From: Candidatus Bathyarchaeota archaeon
Lineage (GTDB): Archaea; Thermoproteota; Bathyarchaeia; TCS64
DNA: 64,000 nt
Reading direction: 5' to 3'
NCBI GenBank assembly: GCA_026394265.1
Contig: JAPKYO010000050.1
Span: 1 to 64,000 of the forward strand
Part shown: one piece after another, positions 41,478-49,888 of the stretch
Layout of the letters: each line of letters begins with the position of its first letter
How positions within the stretch are numbered: position 1 is the stretch's first letter
Position numbers and translations under genes: made by a program
The notes under the pieces: model-generated
The model's database searches: none
Told to the model about the DNA's origin: nothing
The model's input: the letters and a program-made list of their open reading frames with translations, nothing else

Positions 41478-41624
41478 ACGATGGGGATCGGACAGAAGAA
41501 GTATAACTGCCCGACGTGTCACGAGTCGTTTATGACAAGAGTGATTCTTGATGAGCACAAGACGCATTCCCACCCGGGAGTCGCGCGTGCCTCTTGGGAA
41601 GACGTAAAGGACAGACACGATTAA
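41457..41624 (+). CDS. Small C2H2 zinc-finger protein
   Basis: A 55-aa protein from ATG 41457, or 47 aa from ATG 41481. The shorter form starts MGIGQKKYNCPTCHESFM and has Cys-x2-Cys (10 and 13) then His26 and His29/His31 spaced as in C2H2 fingers. The basic and acidic tail WEDVKDRHD follows. Small single-finger proteins are common in archaea and may be DNA-binding regulators. It sits beside the AT-rich island with repeats, so self-regulation is possible. Its start is uncertain; the TATA-like TTTAACATT lies near 41443-41451. Confidence 0.6.
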   Translation: MFSKVLETMGIGQKKYNCPTCHESFMTRVILDEHKTHSHPGVARASWEDVKDRHD

Positions 41625-41668
41625 AAACCGTCCGCGAGGCACTTTTATGCCTCGCATTTTCTTCTCCG

Positions 41669-42370
41669 TCAGTTCACTTCTACACGCGCCCCGTAGACAT
41701 TGGCGACGCGTTCAGCGACCTGCTTGATCGTCATGGTTTCGCCCTTCATCAGCTGGGTCCCGGTGCCCTTCTCGATGTAGCCGAACAGGTTCCTGGCGCA
41801 CTGGCCCACCTCGACGAGGGTCACGGGGGTGTCCTCGGGGGGGCGTATGCGGACGACGCCCGTCTCCCGTGCGGCCTTGTTGAATCGGGGGAAGAGGCGG
41901 CTGTCATTCGGGTCCTTCCCCTCGAGGTCGTAGATGTTCGGAAGCCTTATGGTGATGGAGTTGGGGAGTGCCTCGACGAGCTTCTCCGCCTCCCTCTTCG
42001 CTGCCGCGTAGGGCGACTGCAGCTGGCCGCAGCACCCGCAGCGGAAGTTGTCCGCGGCGAGCTGGGTGCTCGTGAAGATTAGGCGCTTGCCTTGCCTACT
42101 GCAGGCGTCGGCGACGTTGGTGGTCCCCTTGACTATGTGGTCCCAGTACCTCCAGGGGTCGCGGATGCTGTCGGCGACTATGCAGGGGGAGGCTAGGTGG
42201 TAGACGGCGTCGGAGGCGGCGACGGCGGCGTAGACGCGCCCGGCGTCCCTTATGTCGTCCCTCGGGTCGTGTGCGACGTCGAAGCTGACGGCGTCGTGCC
42301 CCGCGGACTTCAGAATCTTGACCAGCTCGGAGCCGATGTAGCCGCTTCCGCCCGTTACGAGGATCTTCAT
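41669..42370 (-). CDS. NAD-dependent epimerase/dehydratase (2)
   Basis: A 233-aa short member of the extended SDR group. The N-terminus MKILVTGGSGYIGS is the nucleotide-binding fold, and the catalytic pair is Tyr and Lys in SPYAAAKREAE. It is about 80 residues shorter than the other epimerase here because the C-terminal substrate domain is reduced. A cysteine-rich insert NFRCGCCGQLQ before the active Tyr is unusual. Sugar-nucleotide substrate is likely but unproven. It begins 15 bases after the tRNA-binding protein gene stops. Confidence 0.85.
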   Translation of the reverse strand: MKILVTGGSGYIGSELVKILKSAGHDAVSFDVAHDPRDDIRDAGRVYAAVAASDAVYHLASPCIVADSIRDPWRYWDHIVKGTTNVADACSRQGKRLIFTSTQLAADNFRCGCCGQLQSPYAAAKREAEKLVEALPNSITIRLPNIYDLEGKDPNDSRLFPRFNKAARETGVVRIRPPEDTPVTLVEVGQCARNLFGYIEKGTGTQLMKGETMTIKQVAERVANVYGARVEVN

Positions 42371-42385
42371 TCAGCACTCATCCGC

Positions 42386-42715
42386 CTAGGATATCGTTGA
42401 GCCGTTGGGGACTTCGCGTTCGGTCGTGAGCAGCGCGAGTCTGCCGTCCTTCTCGGCGGTGAGGAGCATGCCGTTGCTCTCGTTGCCGAATATCTTCGCC
42501 GGCTTCAGGTTGCAGATTACGCAGATGACCTTGCCCTTGATCTCTTCGGCCTTGTAGTACTCGACGAGGCCGGTTATTATCTGGCGCGTGTGGTCGCCCA
42601 TGTCGACCTGTAGCTTGTAGAGTTTATCGCTCCCCGTGACCTGCTCTATATCCTTGACGGTGCCTGTGCGGATTTCTAGGCGCTTGAACTCGCGGATGCT
42701 GACTATCTCGGACAT
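42386..42715 (-). CDS. tRNA-binding domain protein (MetRS beta/CsaA type)
   Basis: A 109-aa OB-fold protein of the tRNA_bind family (PF01588), like the C-terminal domain of methionyl-tRNA synthetase or the CsaA chaperone. Recognisable segments are KRLEIRTGTVKDIEQV, DKLYKLQVDMG and the C-terminal ICNLKPAKIFGNESNGMLLTA. Stand-alone forms serve as beta subunit of MetRS in archaea. It lies between the epimerase and methyltransferase genes on one strand, possibly in one transcript. Confidence 0.92.
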   Translation of the reverse strand: MSEIVSIREFKRLEIRTGTVKDIEQVTGSDKLYKLQVDMGDHTRQIITGLVEYYKAEEIKGKVICVICNLKPAKIFGNESNGMLLTAEKDGRLALLTTEREVPNGSTIS

Positions 42716-42740
42716 GGCTCTGGATTCGTGTTTTCTGGTA

Positions 42741-43268
42741 TTAATCCTTGACTGGGATGATGTAGAGGTAGACGTCTGCGTCGTGGTGTTTCTTCGCGGG
42801 CTCCCATCCCTCGAACTTGAAGCTGAAGGAGACGATGCGTGACCCGGGCCTGAGTTCGGCCTCGAACTTCTCCCTTAGCCTGTTGTTTATGGATTCGCCC
42901 TGATAGACGGTGACGACGGTGGCCTCGGCGACGCTGTTCTTGAAGAAGTCGCCCCAGATGAAGCGTATCCGGTCGCGGACGTGGCTCCTCCTCGCCCTGA
43001 GTCTTGACCAGAGGACTCTTATCGGGTCAGCTTCGACGCCGACGCCTCTTGCCCCGCGCTCGGCTGCCTCGATCACTATCCTGCCGTCGCCGGAGCCGAG
43101 GTCGTAGACGATATCACCCTCACCCACGTCGGCTATGGCTACCATCTTATCGACGATATCCCGCGGCGTCGGGAGGAAGATGGCGCCTATGAAAATGGGC
43201 CAGATCAGCCAGAGAAGGAACCCGAGGACGAGGAAGTATGAGACGGGGAGTAGAATAGTCCAGTCCAC
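42741..43268 (-). CDS. Membrane-anchored aKMT-like lysine methyltransferase
   Basis: A 175-aa class I SAM-dependent methyltransferase. A single N-terminal membrane segment (about residues 5-30, LLPVSYFLVLGFLLWLIWPIF) is followed by TPRDIVDKMVAIADV, the SAM motif DLGSGDGRIVIEAAE and EATVVTVYQGESIN. This is the order and wording of the archaeal protein lysine methyltransferase aKMT, which is normally soluble. The anchor suggests that its targets are membrane-bound or at the membrane surface. Function is inferred from family only. Confidence 0.8.
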   Translation of the reverse strand: MDWTILLPVSYFLVLGFLLWLIWPIFIGAIFLPTPRDIVDKMVAIADVGEGDIVYDLGSGDGRIVIEAAERGARGVGVEADPIRVLWSRLRARRSHVRDRIRFIWGDFFKNSVAEATVVTVYQGESINNRLREKFEAELRPGSRIVSFSFKFEGWEPAKKHHDADVYLYIIPVKD

Positions 43269-43292
43269 GGTACCAAATTGAACCGGGGATAG

Positions 43293-44468
43293 TTAACGGT
43301 TCTCAGTCGATAGGTATCGGGCGGCAATCATGGCGTACATCTTGCTTACCGGGGGCAACCACTCGAGCTTCACGTACTCGTTCGCGCCGTGTGCCTCGCC
43401 GCGCTGTGGGCCGATGTGAACACATGGTATCCCCTGTTCGCCCTGGAAGATGTTCGCGTTCGTTATCCCGTAGGCGTACTCGTAGAGGGGCGGCCTCCCC
43501 ATCACGTCCCTGTAGACGCCGTCGAGAGTCTTCATGAGGGGTTCCTCCTTGGAGCAGGTGTATGGCTCGTACTTCGGTGGCTTGACGCCTATCTCGACCC
43601 CGGATTTGAGGTGGAGGGAGTCGACGAGGCGCCTCATGTCGTCGAGGGCGTACTGGATGGTCTCACCGGGTACGAGCAGGCGGTTGACCTCGAAGCGCGC
43701 CGAGGCAGGTACCACGACCGAGTAGATGGTGTAGCCACCCTCGAACTTGAGGGCGCAGTATGTGCCCTTGTTGAACTCGGGGTGCGGCTTGAGATGGAGC
43801 CCGTCGAGGCTGGCGACGATCTTTGCCGCGTCCTCGACGGCGTTGACGCCGAGGTGAGGGCGGAAGCCATGCGCCGCCTTCCCCTTCACACGTATGTCGT
43901 AGAGGACTTTCCCCGTGAGGCCGAGGGGTATCGGCTTCGTCTCGTCCCCGCAGTAGCTGTATGTGAGGACGACGGCGTCGAGGCTCCGCCACTTCTCCTC
44001 ATTCATCATCGCCCACGCGCCGACGTCGGTCGCCTCCTGGTCGACGACGAGGCTGAAGCTGAGTTCCCCGGGGAACTTGTGGCCGCTGTCGGCGATGGCT
44101 CGGAAGGCGTTGAGGGTGCAGGTGATGCCGCTCTTCATGTCGCATGCGCCGCGCCCGTAGATTCTGCCGTCCTTGACGACGGCCTTGAAGGGGTCCGTAG
44201 CCCAGCCCTCCCCGGCGGGGACCGTGTCGCTGTGGGCGTTGTAGTTGAGGCGCTTCCCCGGCTTCGCGCCCTTGAGGACGGCGTAGAGGTTGGGCCTCTT
44301 CGCCTCAACGTACTGTAGCTCGGTCTCCAACCCGTAGGATTCGAGCTTCTCCTTGACGTAGAGGCTTAGTGTCTCCTCGTCCCCGGTGACGCTGGGGATG
44401 CCGATCATCTCCTCGGTGAGCCTAACCGTGTAGGAGTCGTCGAGGCGACGGAGTATGTCCTCGATCAT
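43293..44468 (-). CDS. M20 metallopeptidase paralogue 1, probable pseudoenzyme
   Basis: A 391-aa member of the M20 (ArgE/DapE/CPG2) family, first of three tandem paralogues. Metal ligands His79, Asp81 and Asp110 are kept. The general-base Glu, second of a conserved Glu-Glu pair in its neighbours, is Gln144 here (DQEA against DEEA), and the ligand Glu in the GEP motif is Tyr170 (LTYSY against LGEPT/LAEPY). The codons CAG and TAC confirm both changes. It is probably inactive as a hydrolase, yet the frame is intact. A TATA box AACTTATCTT (minus, about 44490-44499) gives it its own leaderless mRNA. Confidence 0.88.
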   Translation of the reverse strand: MIEDILRRLDDSYTVRLTEEMIGIPSVTGDEETLSLYVKEKLESYGLETELQYVEAKRPNLYAVLKGAKPGKRLNYNAHSDTVPAGEGWATDPFKAVVKDGRIYGRGACDMKSGITCTLNAFRAIADSGHKFPGELSFSLVVDQEATDVGAWAMMNEEKWRSLDAVVLTYSYCGDETKPIPLGLTGKVLYDIRVKGKAAHGFRPHLGVNAVEDAAKIVASLDGLHLKPHPEFNKGTYCALKFEGGYTIYSVVVPASARFEVNRLLVPGETIQYALDDMRRLVDSLHLKSGVEIGVKPPKYEPYTCSKEEPLMKTLDGVYRDVMGRPPLYEYAYGITNANIFQGEQGIPCVHIGPQRGEAHGANEYVKLEWLPPVSKMYAMIAARYLSTENR

Positions 44469-44509
44469 GTCGGGGTGAAGAGAAACGCTTGGGAAGATAA
44501 GTTAGGGGT

Positions 44510-45670
44510 CTAGGAGAGGAACTTGGCCGCCATGAGGGCGTAGGCCTTGCTGACCCTTGGGAGCCAGTCGAGTTCTACGTACTCGTTCTTCTGGTGGGTG
44601 CCTCCGGGCTTTGGGCCGAGGTGGATGCAGGGTATGCCGCCCTCCCCAGTGATGGTGTTGGCGTCGGTGATGCTCTTGTGGTAGCCGTACTCGGGGGCGA
44701 CGCCGAAGACCTCCCGGTACGCCTCATCGAAGACCTTGACGATGGGCTCCGACTTCTTAATCTCGTAGCTGGCGTAGAGCGGCGCCTTTGTCTTGACCTC
44801 GACGCTGCTCTTGAGTTTGAGACCCTTGATTAGGCGCTCCATGTCCTTGACGGCGTACTCCGCGGTCTCGCCGGGGACGAGCAGGCGGTTGACCTCTATG
44901 CGGCACGTCGCTGGGACGACGACGCTGTAGACGGTGTAGCCGCCCTCGATCTTGAGGGTGCTGTAGTTGCCCTGGCCGAAGTTGGGGTTCTTCTTGAACT
45001 CGAGGCCGGGGAGGTTGGCGAGGATTATGCCCGCCTCCTCGACTGCGTTTATGCCCGCCCCGGGGTCGAAGCCGTGCGCCGCCTTGCCGTTTACGTATAT
45101 GTCGTAGAGGACCTTTCCGGTGATCCCGAGCGGCGTGCCGTGGCCCTGCTCAGCAGTCGTCGGCTCCCCGAGGACGACCGCGTCCACCTTCCCGTACTCC
45201 GTCTTCAGCATCGCCTTGGCGCCCTCACCATAAGCCTCCTCGTCGATGACCCCGGCGAAGCTGAGCTCCCCGCTGAAGGGTTGGCCAGACTCGGCGAAGG
45301 CGCGCAGCATGTTCAGGGTGCATGCTATGCCCCCCTTCATGTCGTTTGATCCGAGGCCGTGCAGCCTGTTGCCCTTCTTCACCGGCTTGAATGGGTCGGT
45401 CTCCCAGCCCACAACCACGGGGACTGTGTCCATGTGGCCGCAGAAGTTGAGGCGCTTTCCCTTGGCCTTGCCCTTGAGCTTGGCGTAGACGTTGGGGCGG
45501 CCGGGCTCCACGTCTTGGAGTTCGGTCTTGTATCCCAGCTCGTCGAGCTCTGCCTGCAGGTAGTGGGCGAGCTCCTTCTCCTCCTTGACGACGGAGGGGA
45601 TGGCTATCATCTCCTCCAGCTTCTTGACCGTGTAGCGGTCGTCGAGTTTCTTTAGTAGATCCTCGTACAT
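44510..45670 (-). CDS. M20 metallopeptidase paralogue 2
   Basis: A 386-aa M20 enzyme with an intact active site: GHMDTVP, NDMKGG, IDEEAYGEG and VVLGEPTTAE, plus the late HLGPKPGGTH. Members of the family remove acyl groups from amino acids (acetylornithine, succinyl-diaminopimelate) or cut dipeptides. I start at ATG 45670 (MYEDLLKKLDDRY), which aligns with the other two paralogues and lies just after a TATA box CATTTAACC (minus, 45699-45708); an upstream ATG at 45685 also exists. Each copy seems to have its own promoter. Confidence 0.92.
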   Translation of the reverse strand: MYEDLLKKLDDRYTVKKLEEMIAIPSVVKEEKELAHYLQAELDELGYKTELQDVEPGRPNVYAKLKGKAKGKRLNFCGHMDTVPVVVGWETDPFKPVKKGNRLHGLGSNDMKGGIACTLNMLRAFAESGQPFSGELSFAGVIDEEAYGEGAKAMLKTEYGKVDAVVLGEPTTAEQGHGTPLGITGKVLYDIYVNGKAAHGFDPGAGINAVEEAGIILANLPGLEFKKNPNFGQGNYSTLKIEGGYTVYSVVVPATCRIEVNRLLVPGETAEYAVKDMERLIKGLKLKSSVEVKTKAPLYASYEIKKSEPIVKVFDEAYREVFGVAPEYGYHKSITDANTITGEGGIPCIHLGPKPGGTHQKNEYVELDWLPRVSKAYALMAAKFLS

Positions 45671-45737
45671 CGGTTGTCGCTGCATGGGTTACCTTCTCCG
45701 GTTAAATGGTTTGCCCGGAGAAGCTGGGGAAAAGTGG

Positions 45738-46925
45738 TCACTTGTTTAAGAACGCATCGGCTACTTTGACGTACATCCTGCTCACTTTTGGGAGCCAGGT
45801 TACGTCGACGTACTCGTTCTTCTCGTGTGTGCCCCCGCCCTTCTTGGGGTCGGAGAATCCGCGGGCGGGGCCGAGGTGGAGGCAGGGTATCTTTCCGACG
45901 CCGGCATAGGTGTTCGCGTCCGTGATGCCGTAGGCGTACTGGTAGACGGGGGCCTTCCCCATAACGTTCCTGTAGACGGGGTCGAAGGCCTTGATGAGGG
46001 GGTCGTCCTTCGACATGACGTAGGCCTCGTACTGGGGCGGCTTTGTCTTGACCTCGACGGTGCTCTTGAGGTTTAGGGTCTTGACGAGGCGCTCCATGTC
46101 TGCGATGGCGGTGGCGGCGGTCTCCCCTGGGACGAGCAGACGGTTTACCTCGAAGCGCGCCGAGGCGGGGACGACCACCGAGTAGATCTGGTATCCGCCC
46201 TCGAACTTGAGTGTGCAGTAGTTGCCCACGTGGAAGTCTGGGTGGTCGAGGAAGCTGAGCTTGTCGAGGTTCGCCACTATCTTGGCGGCGTCCTCGACCG
46301 CGTTGACGCCGTGCTGGGGGCGGAAGCCGTGCGCCGCCTTTCCCCGGACGGTGACGTCGTAGAGTATCTTGCCCGTGATGCCGAGGGGCATGGGCTTCGA
46401 CTCGTCGCACGGGTAGGGCTCAGCGAGCACGATGGCGTCGACCTTCCCGAAGTCGGTCTTCAGCATCGCCTTGGCGCCCTCCCCGTACGCCTCCTCGTCG
46501 ATGACGGCACCGACGCTGAGTTCGCCCCTGAGCCTGTGGCCCGAGTCCTGTATGGCCTTGACCATGGTGAGGATGGAGGCGAATCCGGCCTTCATGTCGC
46601 AGCTGCCGAGGCCGATGAGGTGGTCGCCCCTCCGGGTGGGTGTGAAGGGGTCGGTCTCCCAGCCCTCGACGACGGGGACCGTGTCGAGGTGGCCGTTGTA
46701 GTTGATCCGTTTGCCGGGCTTGTCCCCCCTGAGGCGGGCGTAGACGTTTGGCCTCCCCGGCTCGACCATATGGGTCTCAGCCTTGAGCCCAAGGGCATCC
46801 AGCTCTGCCTTTATGTACTCGGCGAGTTCCCCCTCGCTGCGTACGACGGAGTTGATGCTGATCATCTCCTCAAGCTTTCGTAGCGTGTAGGCGTCGTCGA
46901 TGCGCTTCACGGCGTCTTCGATCAT
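45738..46925 (-). CDS. M20 metallopeptidase paralogue 3
   Basis: A 395-aa M20 enzyme with all the expected residues: GHLDTVP (His79, Asp81), SCDMKAG (Asp110), IDEEAYGEG (Glu144, Glu145) and LAEPYPCDE (Glu169), and a late HLGPARGF with an insertion of about eight residues before the final THEKNEYV. The start ATG at 46925 (MIEDAVKRID) aligns with paralogues 1 and 2; a TATA box TATTATAC (minus, about 46953-46960) gives a leader of a few bases. It is nearest the FAH gene. Confidence 0.92.
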   Translation of the reverse strand: MIEDAVKRIDDAYTLRKLEEMISINSVVRSEGELAEYIKAELDALGLKAETHMVEPGRPNVYARLRGDKPGKRINYNGHLDTVPVVEGWETDPFTPTRRGDHLIGLGSCDMKAGFASILTMVKAIQDSGHRLRGELSVGAVIDEEAYGEGAKAMLKTDFGKVDAIVLAEPYPCDESKPMPLGITGKILYDVTVRGKAAHGFRPQHGVNAVEDAAKIVANLDKLSFLDHPDFHVGNYCTLKFEGGYQIYSVVVPASARFEVNRLLVPGETAATAIADMERLVKTLNLKSTVEVKTKPPQYEAYVMSKDDPLIKAFDPVYRNVMGKAPVYQYAYGITDANTYAGVGKIPCLHLGPARGFSDPKKGGGTHEKNEYVDVTWLPKVSRMYVKVADAFLNK

Positions 46926-47026
46926 GGTTATCCTGCATGATACCACGTGATACCTGTATAATACTTCCCGATGCGGGGCTGCGAAGAATCAAATAGCACT
47001 ACTGCCTGAGTCTTCCAAGACCCGAC

Positions 47027-48058
47027 ATGAAGCTCGTCACTTTCAAGGTTCACACCGAGCCCAGGCTCGGCGCTATCGTGAAGGACGGAATTGTTGATCT
47101 CAACTCCGCGTACACCCTCTACCTGAAGGAGGGGGGCGAGGCGTTCCCGAGGCGCGCCGCCTCCGCCCTCATCCCGCCCGACATGGTGGGCTTCCTCGAA
47201 GGGGGGGAGAAGGCGAAGAAGGAGGCTGAGAAGGTCCTCAAGTGGGCGGCGAAGAAGAGGGACGCCGTCGGCGTGGACGGCGAGAAGCTCGTCCTCGGCG
47301 ACGAGGCACGCATACAGGCACCCATCAAGTACCCGGGCAAGATCTACTGCACCGCCGTCAACTACTACGACCACGCCACCGAGCGCATGGCGAAGGACCC
47401 CGAGGCACGCAAGAAGGAGATCGCCCGCATGAAGGGCCTCAACTTGAAGGTCGCCGACTGCTTCCAGAAGCAGCCCAGCCTCATCATAGGCACGGGCGCA
47501 CCCATCATAAAGCCGAAGGTCACCAAGCAGCTAGACTACGAGAACGAGCTGGCCGTCGTCATCGGCAAGAAGTGCAAGGACGTAAAACCCGAAGACGCCT
47601 ACTCCTGCATCGCCGGCTACACAATCCTCATCGACGTGAGCTTCCGTGACCAAGGTTTCCCCCAGGATGTGGACTTCCGCCTCTACAAGGGGGACATCAA
47701 CTGGACGAAGGGCAAGGGGATGGACAACGCAGCCCCCATGGGTCCCTGCATAGTCACGGCAGACGAGATACCCGACCCTTACAAGGTGCCACTCAAGCTA
47801 GTGACGCGCGTCAACGGCAAGACGCGCCAGAACGGCACCGTCGAGGACATGATCATAAAGATCCCCGACATCATCAGCTACATGAGCAGGGGAACAACAC
47901 TCAACCCCGGTGACATCATCGCCACCGGTACGTGCGCCGGCGTCGCGGCGAGCTGGGGCCCCGAGGGCTACCTTAACGTCGGAGACGTGTTGGAGTGCGA
48001 GATCCAGCCAATCGGCGTGATGAAGCACATCGTTGTCGAGGACAAGGGTCCAATTTAA
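47027..48058 (+). CDS. Fumarylacetoacetate hydrolase-family enzyme (2)
   Basis: A 343-aa FAH-family enzyme, longer than the copy at 6.2 kb by an insert (AKDPEARKKEIARMKGLN) before the metal site. The ligands are in LDYENELAVVIGKK and ILIDVSFRD, with GTCAGVAASWGPEGY near the end. The N-terminus MKLVTFKVHTEPRLGAIV is the family lid domain. It lies beside the M20 trio, with a leaderless-looking start, and a short gap to the AT-rich PLD gene. Confidence 0.9.
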   Translation: MKLVTFKVHTEPRLGAIVKDGIVDLNSAYTLYLKEGGEAFPRRAASALIPPDMVGFLEGGEKAKKEAEKVLKWAAKKRDAVGVDGEKLVLGDEARIQAPIKYPGKIYCTAVNYYDHATERMAKDPEARKKEIARMKGLNLKVADCFQKQPSLIIGTGAPIIKPKVTKQLDYENELAVVIGKKCKDVKPEDAYSCIAGYTILIDVSFRDQGFPQDVDFRLYKGDINWTKGKGMDNAAPMGPCIVTADEIPDPYKVPLKLVTRVNGKTRQNGTVEDMIIKIPDIISYMSRGTTLNPGDIIATGTCAGVAASWGPEGYLNVGDVLECEIQPIGVMKHIVVEDKGPI

Positions 48059-48098
48059 CTCCGAACTTTTTTAAACATCTAAACATCCCTTATTCTCT

Positions 48099-48899
48099 AT
48101 GGATAACCCAAAATACTGGGATACCGTCAAGGGAGAAATAATAAAATTCATAGTCATGAACGGGGGAGCGCTCTGGGAAGAACTCCAAGATCACCTTAAA
48201 ATTGATAGAATTGAGTTAAATAAAATTCTAAGCGAGTTATATCAATCAGATGATATTTATAAAAACGATTCAGGATCATACAGGGTAAACAAAGAATTAT
48301 ATAAATTATATAAACAAATGATAGAAAATACTAATAAAGAACCCGATAATGATATTTTAAAAAAGATAGAAAATTGGGATTATTATAAAAAAATTGATTT
48401 GAAAACAGAGAAAGGATTCGCATATATTAACGATAGATATTTATCAAGTTTCGTTGAATTCATTATTGAAAATGCCTCGAAGGATATCTTCTCAGTAAAC
48501 CCAATAATAGAAAATTGTGCTTTCACTAAACAACTGGGTGAAGTGAGCGGATCAGGTAGAAAAGTAGTATTAATCACCAATAAACCGGAGAAAAATGCTA
48601 GCTATTATAAAAATAGTGAATTTTCAACCACCACTAAGAAAGAGTTACATCAAGGACTCGTTAAGAACGGCGCGTTATTATATTATAATGACAACGTTCA
48701 CAGCAAGATAATTGTCGTCGACGGAGTAGTTGCAGTAGTATCCTCATTGAACTACACTAGTAATGCTCAGTCGAGTAAAACATGGGAAGCAGGCGTAGCA
48801 GTTTTCGATAAGATAGAGATTGAAAAAATAATTAATTCGATGAAGGAACAATTGAAACAGACGGATCGTGTAACCTCTCTTAGAACTTATGTAAAATAA
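48099..48899 (+). CDS. PLD-like single-HKD protein with N-terminal winged helix
   Basis: A 266-aa protein. Residues 1-65 look like a winged helix (KGEIIKFIVMNGGALWEELQ, then LNKILSELYQSDDIY) and residues about 105-245 form one phospholipase D half: H-x-K-x4-D at His201, Lys203, Asp208, with SSLNYTSNA and WEAGV. One HKD per chain means it works as a dimer, as in Nuc-type nucleases. A DNA-binding part plus nuclease suggests a defence or mobile-element role (inference). The gene is clearly AT-rich compared with its neighbours, indicating transfer. A TATA-like TTTTTTAAAC (48065-48074) makes the mRNA leaderless. Confidence 0.82.
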   Translation: MDNPKYWDTVKGEIIKFIVMNGGALWEELQDHLKIDRIELNKILSELYQSDDIYKNDSGSYRVNKELYKLYKQMIENTNKEPDNDILKKIENWDYYKKIDLKTEKGFAYINDRYLSSFVEFIIENASKDIFSVNPIIENCAFTKQLGEVSGSGRKVVLITNKPEKNASYYKNSEFSTTTKKELHQGLVKNGALLYYNDNVHSKIIVVDGVVAVVSSLNYTSNAQSSKTWEAGVAVFDKIEIEKIINSMKEQLKQTDRVTSLRTYVK

Positions 48900-48920
48900 A
48901 GCCAGCATCGAGAGGGATTA

Positions 48921-48928
48921 TTTTTTTT
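48921..48928 (+). terminator. Oligo-T terminator after the PLD-like gene
   Basis: Eight T's lie 21 bases after the PLD-like stop, overlapping the last codons of the convergent GNAT gene. Confidence 0.5.
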
Positions 48929-49766
48929 AATTTAGGTAGATGCCTTTGACTATGTAGTCGGAGGAGTCGACCTTGAAGCCGTGGCGGGCGAGTGCCTCCC
49001 CTATCTTCGGCCTCGTGACCTCGTAGAAGCAACTGAGCTGTGGGATGCCCCTCTCTGTGGCCTTCCACTTGGCGAAGTCGATGCATGCGTCCGCGTCTCC
49101 GCCCCAGACGCCTATGTGGAGCGCCTGCTCGGGCATGAATCTGGCGCCAAGCGTCACCACACTCTTTGTCTTCGGGTCCGTGTAGACCATCCCCCTCTTC
49201 GCCATGTCCTCGCAGAGCGCGGGGCTGAGCCGGTAGAAGGTGCGGTTCATCACGAGCCAGTCGGCCCACTCGTCCTCCAGCGGCATGAGGAGCCTTATCG
49301 CCTCCTTCGCGTCGGGTACCGGCACGAATCCGCCCCTCGCCCCCGCGCCGGGGCGCGCCGGCAGGGTGTTGCTCTTAAACGTCCCCTGGAGGGTGAGGCC
49401 GTACCTCTCCGCGAGGCCGCTGCTCACCACGTTCGTCTCACCCGTGTACATGCGCATCGCCTTCACGCCCTGCGCCTTGGCGAGTTCGAGCCAGTGCTCG
49501 TATAGCCTCTTGCCCAGCCCGAGCCCCTGCTTCTCGGGGATGACGCGCAGTGTCTCAATCCACGCCGAGCCATCGGGCACGATGGTGTACTTCCCGCAGG
49601 CTACGAGCTCGCCGTCGATCTCCTCGACGCTGAACTCGCCGACCCTGTCGTCGACGAACATGTCGTAGACATACGGCGTGTAGCTGAGATTCGGAGTCGA
49701 CTTCGACTCGACCCAGGCGACCTTCTCCCGGTCCTCCGGTCTGGCTCTGCGTAGAACGATGTTCAT
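48927..49766 (-). CDS. GNAT-family acetyltransferase
   Basis: A 279-aa protein with an N-terminal GNAT domain: IVLRRARPEDREKVAWVE, DGELVACGKYTI and the acetyl-CoA loop EKQGLGLGKRLYEHW. The C-terminal half (after about 150) has a second GNAT-like pattern with EDEWADWLVMN and RPKIGEALARHGF. I place the start at ATG 49766, where the family begins; the open frame extends upstream to 49991 without homology and against the visible promoter. The substrate is unknown. Confidence 0.82.
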   Translation of the reverse strand: MNIVLRRARPEDREKVAWVESKSTPNLSYTPYVYDMFVDDRVGEFSVEEIDGELVACGKYTIVPDGSAWIETLRVIPEKQGLGLGKRLYEHWLELAKAQGVKAMRMYTGETNVVSSGLAERYGLTLQGTFKSNTLPARPGAGARGGFVPVPDAKEAIRLLMPLEDEWADWLVMNRTFYRLSPALCEDMAKRGMVYTDPKTKSVVTLGARFMPEQALHIGVWGGDADACIDFAKWKATERGIPQLSCFYEVTRPKIGEALARHGFKVDSSDYIVKGIYLN

Positions 49767-49849
49767 GGGTTCACCAATTGGATAAGGTGTTACAAGAACC
49801 GGGGTGTAAAATGTTTGCGATCGAGAGAGGCTACTTGACGCCGAGACGC

Positions 49850-49859
49850 AAAAAAAAAA
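49850..49859 (-). terminator. Oligo-T terminator after DNA ligase
   Basis: Ten A's on the plus strand are ten T's in the direction of the ligase gene, 29-38 bases beyond its stop. Confidence 0.55.
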
Positions 49860-49888
49860 TTCGTTATCACCAGTAGCACATGATAAGG

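Noticed and set aside
43389..46883. Long plus-strand frames opposite the M20 trio
   Set aside because: High Val/Glu/Asp/Gly content mirrors GC-rich antisense; the three M20 proteins explain the sequence.
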